Source: Acinetobacter vivianii (lineage in GTDB: Bacteria; Pseudomonadota; Gammaproteobacteria; Pseudomonadales; Moraxellaceae). Taken from it: a DNA stretch of 64,000 bases. The stretch covers positions 62,001 through 126,000 of the forward strand of contig NZ_BMDR01000003.1 in NCBI RefSeq assembly GCF_014635885.1, read 5' to 3'. Positions 1 through 6,689 of this stretch are shown here, piece after piece; the first letter of the stretch is position 1, and the number at the start of each line of letters is the position of its first letter. The position numbers and the translations under genes are program-made. Below the pieces are notes generated by a model. The model ran no database searches. It was not told where the DNA came from and saw nothing but the letters and a program-made list of their open reading frames with translations.

Positions 1-2
1 AT

Positions 3-65
3 GAGGTTCTACCAGCCGTTGGCGGTAATGCTGTCTTTGTTCAGAAACTCAAGGCAAAAATTTGA
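3..65 (+). CDS. C-terminal end of an unidentified protein (cut by window edge)
   Basis: A reading frame open from the window edge ends in TGA at 63-65 and gives a short tail ending VQKLKAKI. A bidirectional terminator hairpin follows about 6 bp later, which fits the true end of a gene. Too little is visible to name the protein. The alternative is that this frame is chance and the gene ends further left. Confidence 0.45.
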   Translation, partial: EVLPAVGGNAVFVQKLKAKI

Positions 66-70
66 GGCAC

Positions 71-101
71 AAAAAAACCGCATTTAAGCGGTTTCTTTTT
101 T
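71..101. terminator. Bidirectional intrinsic terminator between partial CDS and tRNA-Arg
   Basis: The stem is AAACCGC (75-81) with GCGGTTT (88-94) and a 6-nt loop. It is preceded by a run of A and followed by a run of T, so it can act on both strands. It ends the minus-strand tRNA-Arg and the partial plus-strand gene. A nearly identical hairpin is at 16573-16600. Confidence 0.8.
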
Positions 102-106
102 CAAAT

Positions 107-183
107 TGGTGCGCTCAGAGAGATTCGAACTCCCGACCCCTTAGTTCGTAGCCAAGTGCTCTATCCAGCTGAGCTATGAGCGC
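107..183 (-). tRNA. tRNA-Arg(ACG)
   Basis: The minus strand folds as a cloverleaf. The acceptor stem GCGCTCA pairs with TGAGCGC. The anticodon stem CTTGG/CTAAG encloses CTACGAA, which gives anticodon ACG. The T-loop is TTCGAAT. Discriminator A and CCA are encoded at 107-110. Length is 77 nt. The ACG anticodon is normally changed to inosine-CG by TadA and reads CGU/CGC/CGA. Two further copies lie at 16610-16686 and 16734-16810. Confidence 0.97.
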
Positions 184-199
184 ATATTTGATGGAGGGC

Positions 200-227
200 A
201 TTATACGCACTTTTTAGCAAAAGATAA
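200..227 (-). promoter_or_regulatory. Promoter of the left tRNA-Arg
   Basis: Read on the minus strand there is a perfect TATAAT -10 box (200-205) and a -35 like TTATCT (222-227) with 16-bp spacing. A G/C-rich discriminator (GCCCTCC) follows, as is typical of stringently controlled tRNA promoters. So this tRNA copy is its own transcription unit. Confidence 0.65.
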
Positions 228-628
228 GTCCTTTTTCCAAAGTTATCGATCAACTGGCTATAGATTCAGCACATGATCCAGATACAATCAGCGTAACGAA
301 GCCCGTTTGACTAAAAAATATGTTATTCACCGCTATGATTAAAAATATCATCATGGGCCAATTCAAATCAGTACCTAAAAAGAACTTTAAATAGATTAGT
401 TATTAAAATTCAATTAACTAATTAATTTTTCGATACATCATCATAAATGACTCTGTAATTTTTATAAATAATCTATAATTTCATAATATTAATAACAATT
501 AAAATCCAGACTTTAAAATCAGATTCCAATTCTTTGTTTTATATCAATTTTATAACCCATTAAAAATATGATACATACTGCAATATTGACATTAAAGCGT
601 TAATCAACCAATACTAATTGGTATATTA
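228..628. other. A/T-rich intergenic region before the first giant repeat gene
   Basis: About 400 bp of very A/T-rich DNA with no open frame that looks coding and no recognisable RNA. It presumably carries promoter elements for the gene at 696. I see no convincing -35/-10 pair beyond the palindrome listed at 629. Confidence 0.6.
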
Positions 629-644
629 TGAGACAGGAGTCACA
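629..644 (+). promoter_or_regulatory. CRP/Vfr-like palindrome upstream of giant repeat gene 1
   Basis: TGAGA-N6-TCACA differs by one base from the CRP consensus TGTGA-N6-TCACA. It lies 51 bp before the start codon at 696. A perfect consensus site sits 63 bp before the paralogous gene at 6690. That this is a CRP/Vfr operator is inference; the symmetry is seen directly. Confidence 0.5.
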
Positions 645-695
645 TAATTATTAAGCTAAATAAAACAAAACTTTAATAATTATAGGTATATCGAC

Positions 696-3600
696 ATGTT
701 ATTTAAAAATATTTTATCACCAATTACGGGTATTCTCTCGCTTTCGAGTAGTAATAGCCAAGCAACGGCGCCAGTTCCTGTTAACACTGTATCGACAACA
801 AATCATGTTCAGGTCGAAGATACCACCATCACCAATAATAGTAATGGTTCAGGTGATGGTTTATTAGGCGGTGTTATCACAGGCAATGGTCATCAAAATT
901 ACGGTGTTGGGGTTGGTAACGCCCAAGATCTTAATTTTCCTTTCCCTTTTACGACAGCTTTTCATTCATTAGGCAACTCATTCCCTTGGCTTGGAGGTAC
1001 GTCATCCGTAAATACGGCGACGACAACATCTTCGACTCACGTCCAAGACAATGACATTATCAATAACAGCAATACTGGCGTAGGTGCCGGGAATGGCAGC
1101 AATGGCGGTTTGTTAAGTGGTATCGCTTCTGGAAACGGCGACCATAATTATGGCGTTGGGAATGGCAACGGAGATGATGCCAATCTTACGACACCTGTTA
1201 CAGTGCCATTCGAAGCTTTAGGTAATTCTGTTGCAGCGCTTGGTAATGGCGATCTGGAGTCAGTTAATACGACACCAACCAGCTCAACTACACTCATTGA
1301 AGACAATGACACCACCAATAATAGCAATACTGGCACTGGTGCTGGGAACGGCAATGGTGGGGGCTTATTGAATGGTGTGGCAGCAGGAAATGGCGAACAC
1401 AATTATGGCATTGGTAATGGAAACGGTGATGATGCCACAGTCACGATTCCATGGACGACACCTGTTCAAGCGGTAGGTAATTCGATTGCTGGCTTGGGTG
1501 GTGGTGATGTGAATTCTATAAATACAGCACCGATCTCCTCCTCTACCCACATTCAAGATAATGACACCATCAATAACAGCAATACAGGTACTGGTGCTGT
1601 GGGCAACGGCAGTGGTGGTGGCTGGTTAAATGGTGTCGGTGCTGGAAATGGTGAACAGAACTATGGCATCGGCAATGGTAACGGTGATGATGCCAGTATC
1701 ACGACACCCGTCACAGCACCATTTCAGGTACTCGGCAATTCAGTTGCAGGTCTTGGTGGCGGTGATGTGAACTCCGTCAATACAGCCCCAACTTCAGCTT
1801 CTAATGTGATTCAAGACAACGATACAACTGACAACAGCAATCAAGGTACAGGTGTCGGAGGCTCAGGTAATGGCTTAGGTGGCTTACTCAACGGCATTAG
1901 TGCAGGCAATGATGAACATAATTACGGAATTGGCAATGGCAACGGTGACGATGCCAGCGTAACCGTACCGTGGACTACGCCAGTGCATGTACTCGGCAAC
2001 TCATTTGCAGGTTTAGGCGATGGCGATGTGAACTCGACCAATACCGCACCAACCACCACGTCCAACATTATTCAGGACAATGACACAACCGATAACAGCA
2101 ATATTGGAACAGGCCTAGGTGGCGTGGGTAATGGTGTTGGTGGCTGGGGCAATGGTCCTGCCGCAGGCAATGGCGAACAAAACTATGGCATCGGGAACGG
2201 CAATGGAGATGATGTCGATATTACTGTGCCTTGGACTACACCATTGAATGTACTCGGCAACTCTGTTGGCGGTGGTGGCAATAACTCATCTACCAATTCA
2301 GCACCAACCACCACACTGAACCATGTTCAGGACAATGACAGCACTGATAATAGCAATAGTGGAACAGGTACAGGCGGCACTGGCAATGGTCTGAGTGGCT
2401 TACTCAATGGTATCAGCGCTGGCAATGGTGAACACAATTACGGCATCGGCAATGGTAACGGTGATGACGCAGACTGGACTTCTCCAGTTGTGACTCCAAT
2501 CAATGCCATGGGGAATAATGTTTCATGGTTCGGCAGCAATGATCCGGCTCATACAGGCAATACCTCTGTCAATAATGGATCAACCAATACCACCAACATC
2601 GTAGAAGATAATGATCATATCGACCATAGCAATAGTGGCGCAGGCGCTGCTGGCAATGGAATCGGAGGCCTACTGAGCGGTATTGGTGCAGGCAATGGTG
2701 AGCAAAACTATGGTATCGGTAATGGCAATGGTGACGATGTAGGTATCACCACACCCATCACGACGCCAATCAATGGCCTAGGCAATGAGTTCTCATTCTT
2801 TGGTGATGCCAATAACTCATCTCATAACAATGCTTCGACCATCACCACCAATATTGTTCGTGACAATGACACGACAGACAATAGCAACAGCGGCGGCACA
2901 GGTGTAGGTAGTGGTTCTGGCAATGGTATCGGTGGTCTACTCAATGGTGTCGGTGCAGGCAATGGCGAACATAATTACGGTATTGGCAACGGTAATGGTG
3001 ATGACGTTGGTGTGGTTATGCCAATCACCACCCCACTCAGCGGCTTGGGTAACTCGTTCTCTGTCTTTGGAGACTCGACCACAAGCTCAGTCAATAACTC
3101 ATCGACCACAACCGTCAATCATTATGAAGACAACGACACTACTGACAATAGCAACAGCGGCACTGGCCTGACTGATGGCTCGGCTGGCAATGGCGTTGGT
3201 GGTTGGGGTAATGGCCCTGCATCGGGGAATGGCGACCATAACTTTGGTATTGGCAATGGTATCGGCAATGACTCTAGTGTCGTTGCACCCATCACAACGC
3301 CAATCAGCGGTTCGGGTAATGCCTTCTCCCTCTTTGGCAATGCCACTTCAAACTCAGTCAACGACTCCTCAACCAAAACCACAAACTACTTCCAGGACAA
3401 TGACAGCATTAATAACGGCAACAGCAGTAGCGGTGTTGGCGGTACGGCAGGTAATGGCGTTGGTGGTGGCTTATTAAATGGTGTCGGTGCAGGTAACGGC
3501 GAGCACAACTACGGTATTGGTAATGGTATTGCTGATGATGCCAGTGTGGTTGCTCCTATTACCACACCAATTAACGCATCGGGTAATGCCTTCTCTCTCT

Positions 3601-6086
3601 TTGGTAATGCCACTTCAAACTCAGTGAATAATTCTTCGACCACAACCAATAACTACTTCCAGGATAACGATACAACCAATAACAGTAATAGCGGCGGTAA
3701 CGGTACTGGCAGCGGTTCAGGCAATGGCACAGGAGGCGGATTATTAAATGGTGTTGCCGCAGGTAATGGCGAACACAACTACGGTATTGGCAATGGTATT
3801 GCCGATGATGCCAGTGTGGTGATCCCGATTACGACCCCAATCAATGCATCGGGTAATGCTTTCTCGATCTTTGGTAACGCAACAGCCAACTCAACCAATA
3901 ATTCCTCAACCACAACCAATAACTATGTTCAGGATAATGACTCCACCAATAATAGTAATAGTGGCGGCAATGGCGTAGGTGGCGGTTCAGGCGGCTTGCT
4001 TGGTTTGGGCGGTTTACTCAATGGTTTTGCAGCAGGTAATGGTGAACATAACTATGGCATCGGTAATGGTATTGCAGACAATGCCAGCATCGTCGCCCCG
4101 ATTGCCATTCCGATTAACCTCTCAGGTAATGCAATCTCTTTATTTGGTAGCGCAACTGCCAACTCTCACAATAATTCATCGACCACAACCAACAACTATG
4201 TTCAGGACAATGACAGCACCAACAATGGGAATGGTACAGGCAACGGTGGTAGTGGTAATGGCTCAGGCGGCTTGCTCGGCGGTATTGGCGCAGGCAATGG
4301 TGAGCATAATTACGGTATTGGCAATGGTATTGGTGATGATGCCAGTATCGTGACACCGATTACGATTCCAATTAACTTCTCAGGCAATGCCATCTCGGTA
4401 CTCGACCTCAGCGGTTTAAATGGTGAAGGTGAATTTAATCCACTAAGCCCAGTGACCAACATTATTCATATTGTGGCAGGTGATGGCGAAGGTGGCACAG
4501 GCCTACTCGGTACGGTGACTGGGGTTGTTGGAGGCGTCACTGGCGGTATTGGTGGTGAAGGCGGGCCTCTTGGTGCAATCACTGGAATCATCGGCGGTGG
4601 TGAAGGCGGGCCTCTTGGCGCGATCACTGGCATCATCGGTGGAATCACTGGCGGTATCGGCGGTGGTGAAGGTGGTCCTCTTAGTGCGATCACTGGAATC
4701 ATCGGTGGAATCACTGGCGGCATCGGTGGCGGTGAAGACGGTCCTCTTGGCGCAATTACAGGAATTATCGGTGGCGTTACGGGTGGTATTGGTGGTGGCG
4801 AAGGTGGTCCATTAGGTTCGATCACTGACATTATCGGTGGAATCACTGGTGGTATCGGCGGCGGTGAAGGCGGTCCTCTTGGTGCGATCACTGGAATCAT
4901 TGGCGGCATTACGGGTGGTGACTTAGGTAACAATCCAGTTACTGGTGTGATTCAAACTGGTATTGATGTACTGCAAGGTGTTGAAAGCCTGAAAACAGAT
5001 ATTATCAACACTGGTATTAGCACTGTCGGTGGTGCAATTGGTAGCGTACTTCCAGGCGTTCATCCAGTTACTGACTTGACTAATCTTGGAACCCTCACCT
5101 TTGAAACTTCTCGCGATACTGTAAACGGTACACTTGAAGCCATTTCTGATTTAGCAGGTGCTGATATTGGTGGTGCTGCGGGCTCTCTTACAGGCGTTGT
5201 CGGTACACTGATCACCAATGGTTCAACGGCTTCTGGTCTGGTTCAACATGCAGTTGGCGACCTAACTGACGTTGGTGGATTGTTAGGTGGTATCGGCGGC
5301 GGTGAAGGCGGTCCTTTAGGTTCGATCACTGACATTATCGGAGGAATCACTGGCGGCATCGGCGGTGGCGAAGGTGGTCCTTTAGGCTCAATTACTGACA
5401 TCATCGGTGGAATCACTGGTGGCATCGGTGGTGGTGAAGGCGGTCCTCTCGGTGCAATCACAGGTATCATCGGTGGAATCACTGGCGGTATAGGTGGTGG
5501 TGAAGGTGGTCCTTTAGGTTCAATCACTGACATTATCGGTGGAATCACTGGCGGTATCGGCGGCGGTGAAGGCGGTTCTTTAGGTTCGATCACTGACATT
5601 ATCGGTGGTATTACTGGCGGCATCGGCGGTGGCGAAGGTGGTCCTTTAGGTTCGATCACTGACATTATCGGTGGAATCACTGGCGGTATCGGTGGTGGTG
5701 AAGGTGGTCCTTTAGGCTCAATCACTGACATCATTGGTGGAATCACTGGCGGTATCGGTGGTGGTGACGTGATTTCCGGAGTCGCTCAACCGATTCAAAT
5801 TGTGGTTGGCAGTGGTAGCTTAACTCTCGATCTTCTGCAAGACAGTCTGGGTAGCCTATCAAATGGCAATCTATTCGATGGCATTAGCAACCTTGTTCAT
5901 GTCAATAATGAAGATGGTAGTGTTGATAACATCTTAACTGCGATTACAGGAACAATTTCATCAAGTTCAGGTATTGCGGTAGGTGAGCCAAATCCAAATG
6001 GCGGCTCTTTAACAGATATTATTTCAATCACCTCACCATTATCAGGCTTAACCGATCACCTCTTCGGTTCTGTTCATCACTTTTAA
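696..6086 (+). CDS. Giant Asn/Gly-rich repeat protein with chaplin-like units (novel)
   Basis: Function is unknown; this is probably a surface or secreted fibrous protein. It is 1796 aa. Residues 1-37 start MLFKNILSPI, with no clear signal peptide. Residues ~38-1237 hold 14 tandem units of ~86 aa. Each contains DNDTTNNSN-like, AGNGEHNYGIGNGNGDD-like and P-x3-P-x4-G-N-[SAE] segments. Residues ~1267-1407 and ~1531-1690 are arrays of a 22-aa Gly/Ile repeat (GEGGPLGAITGIIGG-type). They flank a 124-aa block (~1408-1531). The tail (~1691-1796) carries GIAVGEPNPNGGSLTD and ends LFGSVHHF. By eye there are no Cys, two Arg and three Lys, so it is very acidic. It is not a Gly-X-Y collagen. The paralogue at 6690 shares both ends and the 22-aa and 124-aa modules. 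The ribosome site is weak (TATAGGTAT). The P-x3-P/G-N segment resembles the chaplin domain, but homology is unproven. Confidence 0.85.
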   Translation: MLFKNILSPITGILSLSSSNSQATAPVPVNTVSTTNHVQVEDTTITNNSNGSGDGLLGGVITGNGHQNYGVGVGNAQDLNFPFPFTTAFHSLGNSFPWLGGTSSVNTATTTSSTHVQDNDIINNSNTGVGAGNGSNGGLLSGIASGNGDHNYGVGNGNGDDANLTTPVTVPFEALGNSVAALGNGDLESVNTTPTSSTTLIEDNDTTNNSNTGTGAGNGNGGGLLNGVAAGNGEHNYGIGNGNGDDATVTIPWTTPVQAVGNSIAGLGGGDVNSINTAPISSSTHIQDNDTINNSNTGTGAVGNGSGGGWLNGVGAGNGEQNYGIGNGNGDDASITTPVTAPFQVLGNSVAGLGGGDVNSVNTAPTSASNVIQDNDTTDNSNQGTGVGGSGNGLGGLLNGISAGNDEHNYGIGNGNGDDASVTVPWTTPVHVLGNSFAGLGDGDVNSTNTAPTTTSNIIQDNDTTDNSNIGTGLGGVGNGVGGWGNGPAAGNGEQNYGIGNGNGDDVDITVPWTTPLNVLGNSVGGGGNNSSTNSAPTTTLNHVQDNDSTDNSNSGTGTGGTGNGLSGLLNGISAGNGEHNYGIGNGNGDDADWTSPVVTPINAMGNNVSWFGSNDPAHTGNTSVNNGSTNTTNIVEDNDHIDHSNSGAGAAGNGIGGLLSGIGAGNGEQNYGIGNGNGDDVGITTPITTPINGLGNEFSFFGDANNSSHNNASTITTNIVRDNDTTDNSNSGGTGVGSGSGNGIGGLLNGVGAGNGEHNYGIGNGNGDDVGVVMPITTPLSGLGNSFSVFGDSTTSSVNNSSTTTVNHYEDNDTTDNSNSGTGLTDGSAGNGVGGWGNGPASGNGDHNFGIGNGIGNDSSVVAPITTPISGSGNAFSLFGNATSNSVNDSSTKTTNYFQDNDSINNGNSSSGVGGTAGNGVGGGLLNGVGAGNGEHNYGIGNGIADDASVVAPITTPINASGNAFSLFGNATSNSVNNSSTTTNNYFQDNDTTNNSNSGGNGTGSGSGNGTGGGLLNGVAAGNGEHNYGIGNGIADDASVVIPITTPINASGNAFSIFGNATANSTNNSSTTTNNYVQDNDSTNNSNSGGNGVGGGSGGLLGLGGLLNGFAAGNGEHNYGIGNGIADNASIVAPIAIPINLSGNAISLFGSATANSHNNSSTTTNNYVQDNDSTNNGNGTGNGGSGNGSGGLLGGIGAGNGEHNYGIGNGIGDDASIVTPITIPINFSGNAISVLDLSGLNGEGEFNPLSPVTNIIHIVAGDGEGGTGLLGTVTGVVGGVTGGIGGEGGPLGAITGIIGGGEGGPLGAITGIIGGITGGIGGGEGGPLSAITGIIGGITGGIGGGEDGPLGAITGIIGGVTGGIGGGEGGPLGSITDIIGGITGGIGGGEGGPLGAITGIIGGITGGDLGNNPVTGVIQTGIDVLQGVESLKTDIINTGISTVGGAIGSVLPGVHPVTDLTNLGTLTFETSRDTVNGTLEAISDLAGADIGGAAGSLTGVVGTLITNGSTASGLVQHAVGDLTDVGGLLGGIGGGEGGPLGSITDIIGGITGGIGGGEGGPLGSITDIIGGITGGIGGGEGGPLGAITGIIGGITGGIGGGEGGPLGSITDIIGGITGGIGGGEGGSLGSITDIIGGITGGIGGGEGGPLGSITDIIGGITGGIGGGEGGPLGSITDIIGGITGGIGGGDVISGVAQPIQIVVGSGSLTLDLLQDSLGSLSNGNLFDGISNLVHVNNEDGSVDNILTAITGTISSSSGIAVGEPNPNGGSLTDIISITSPLSGLTDHLFGSVHHF
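806..4405 (+). repeat. 14 tandem coding units of ~258 bp (86-aa chaplin-like repeat)
   Basis: Each unit has four parts in order. First comes (V/I/F)(Q/E)DND-[ST]-x-[ND]-NSN. Then comes a Gly/Asn linker of variable length. Then AGNG-[ED]-[HQ]-NYGIGNG. Last is a segment like VPWTTPVHVLGNSFAGLG ending in an NS/T-rich stretch. Units 1-9 mostly read GIGNGNGDD, and units 10-14 read GIGNGI(A/G)(D/N)(D/N), so the last five form a younger subfamily. Confidence 0.9.
4540..4914 (+). repeat. 66-bp Gly/Ile tandem repeat array, gene 1, first array (6 units)
   Basis: Tandem units encode E-G-G-P-L-G-(A/S)-I-T-(G/D)-I-I-G-G-I-T-G-G-I-G-G-G, which is 22 aa or 66 bp. The second unit boundary is shortened. One unit reads PLSAIT and one reads EDGPLG. 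The DNA of neighbouring units is close to identical, as expected for a minisatellite that can change copy number. Confidence 0.9.
4915..5290 (+). repeat. 124-aa conserved block, copy in gene 1
   Basis: A non-repetitive module starts GDLGNNPVTGVIQTG and contains GTLTFETSRDTVNGTLEAIS. It is the only copy in this gene. Three copies occur in the next gene at ~7206, ~7903 and ~8549. The third of these encodes the same amino acids here, while the DNA differs at many third codon positions. Confidence 0.9.
5291..5765 (+). repeat. 66-bp Gly/Ile tandem repeat array, gene 1, second array (7 units)
   Basis: There are seven 22-aa units. Six are of the GSITDII type and one of the GAITGII type, and one unit reads GEGGSLG. 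They follow the 124-aa block without a break and run into the unique C-terminal tail. Confidence 0.9.
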
Positions 6087-6098
6087 TCTTTAACTTTT

Positions 6099-6135
6099 AG
6101 AAAAGCTGCTGAGGTCAGTGGCTTTTCTATTCCCT
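6099..6135 (+). terminator. Intrinsic terminator after giant repeat gene 1
   Basis: AGAAAAGC (6099-6106) pairs with GCTTTTCT (6121-6128) across a 14-nt loop. It lies 13 bp after the stop codon. The T run is interrupted, so termination may be partial. Confidence 0.6.
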
Positions 6136-6600
6136 TAGACCACAATTTCAATCTACTTAAGCAAGAATCGTAGTTTTCATTAATAAGTTTTTTTTAACAA
6201 CACATTGCTGACCTGTAAAAAGATCATCATTTTTTACTTGATTTTTATTTTAAAAAAACTTACCAAACAATATTAATACTATGATTTTTATCTATTTTTT
6301 AAACATACTATTTTAGTCGAAATATTTATTTTCAAATGAGTAACAAATTTTATAACTTTTCCCATTTCTGCCTAAAAAAGGAGCGCTTTTGAGTGGAAAA
6401 TTCATTTTAATTACATGATAAATTTGATTATATTTTATTCTACTGAGTTTATGGCCCTTTTTATAATAAAATACATATGTAGATTTAATAGAATGTTTTA
6501 TGCAAAAAAATAAATATTATTCAGCAACTTAAACTCAAATTTAACAATCCAGATCAATACCGTTACAGATTGACAAAATAACTGCCGCATATAACACTAA
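6136..6600. other. A/T-rich intergenic region between the two giant repeat genes
   Basis: About 460 bp of A/T-rich DNA with no plausible coding frame. A TTGACA hexamer at 6570-6575 could be a -35 box for the next gene, but no good -10 lies at the right distance. Otherwise I see nothing in it. Confidence 0.6.
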
Positions 6601-6610
6601 AATAGATTAA

Positions 6611-6626
6611 TGTGACTTTAATCACA
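6611..6626 (+). promoter_or_regulatory. Perfect CRP/Vfr-consensus palindrome upstream of giant repeat gene 2
   Basis: TGTGA-CTTTAA-TCACA matches the CRP consensus TGTGA-N6-TCACA exactly. Its centre is ~70 bp before the start codon. An A/T-rich TTTAAT at 6642-6647 could be the -10 of an activated promoter. The match is seen; which regulator binds is inference. Confidence 0.6.
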
Positions 6627-6689
6627 AAATAATCATAGCAATTTAATAACTACTTAGAACAACACAACTTTAAAAATATAGGTATCGTT

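Larger units (their letters stand above)
65..185. repeat. Left copy of a ~120-bp direct repeat (terminator plus tRNA-Arg)
   Basis: The segment from the AGGCAC motif through the terminator hairpin and the whole tRNA-Arg is repeated in the same orientation at 16567-16688. The tRNA part looks identical. Only the few bases between terminator and tRNA, and one loop base, differ. The two copies bracket about 16.4 kb. Confidence 0.8.

Noticed and set aside
1148..4356. Other-frame open frames (80-155 aa) across the 86-aa repeat array
   Set aside because: Open only because the repeat period is a multiple of three and lacks stops in the alternate frames; composition and codon use do not look coding.
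4466..5746. Long minus-strand open frames rich in PPSPPPIPPVIPP inside the giant genes (also at 6650-7231, 7535-7927, 8228-8656, 8876-9466)
   Set aside because: They are exact antisense shadows of the Gly/Ile repeats. Gly codons GGN read as Pro (CCN) on the other strand, and the periodic repeat keeps them open. They have no ribosome sites, and they break where the repeats break.
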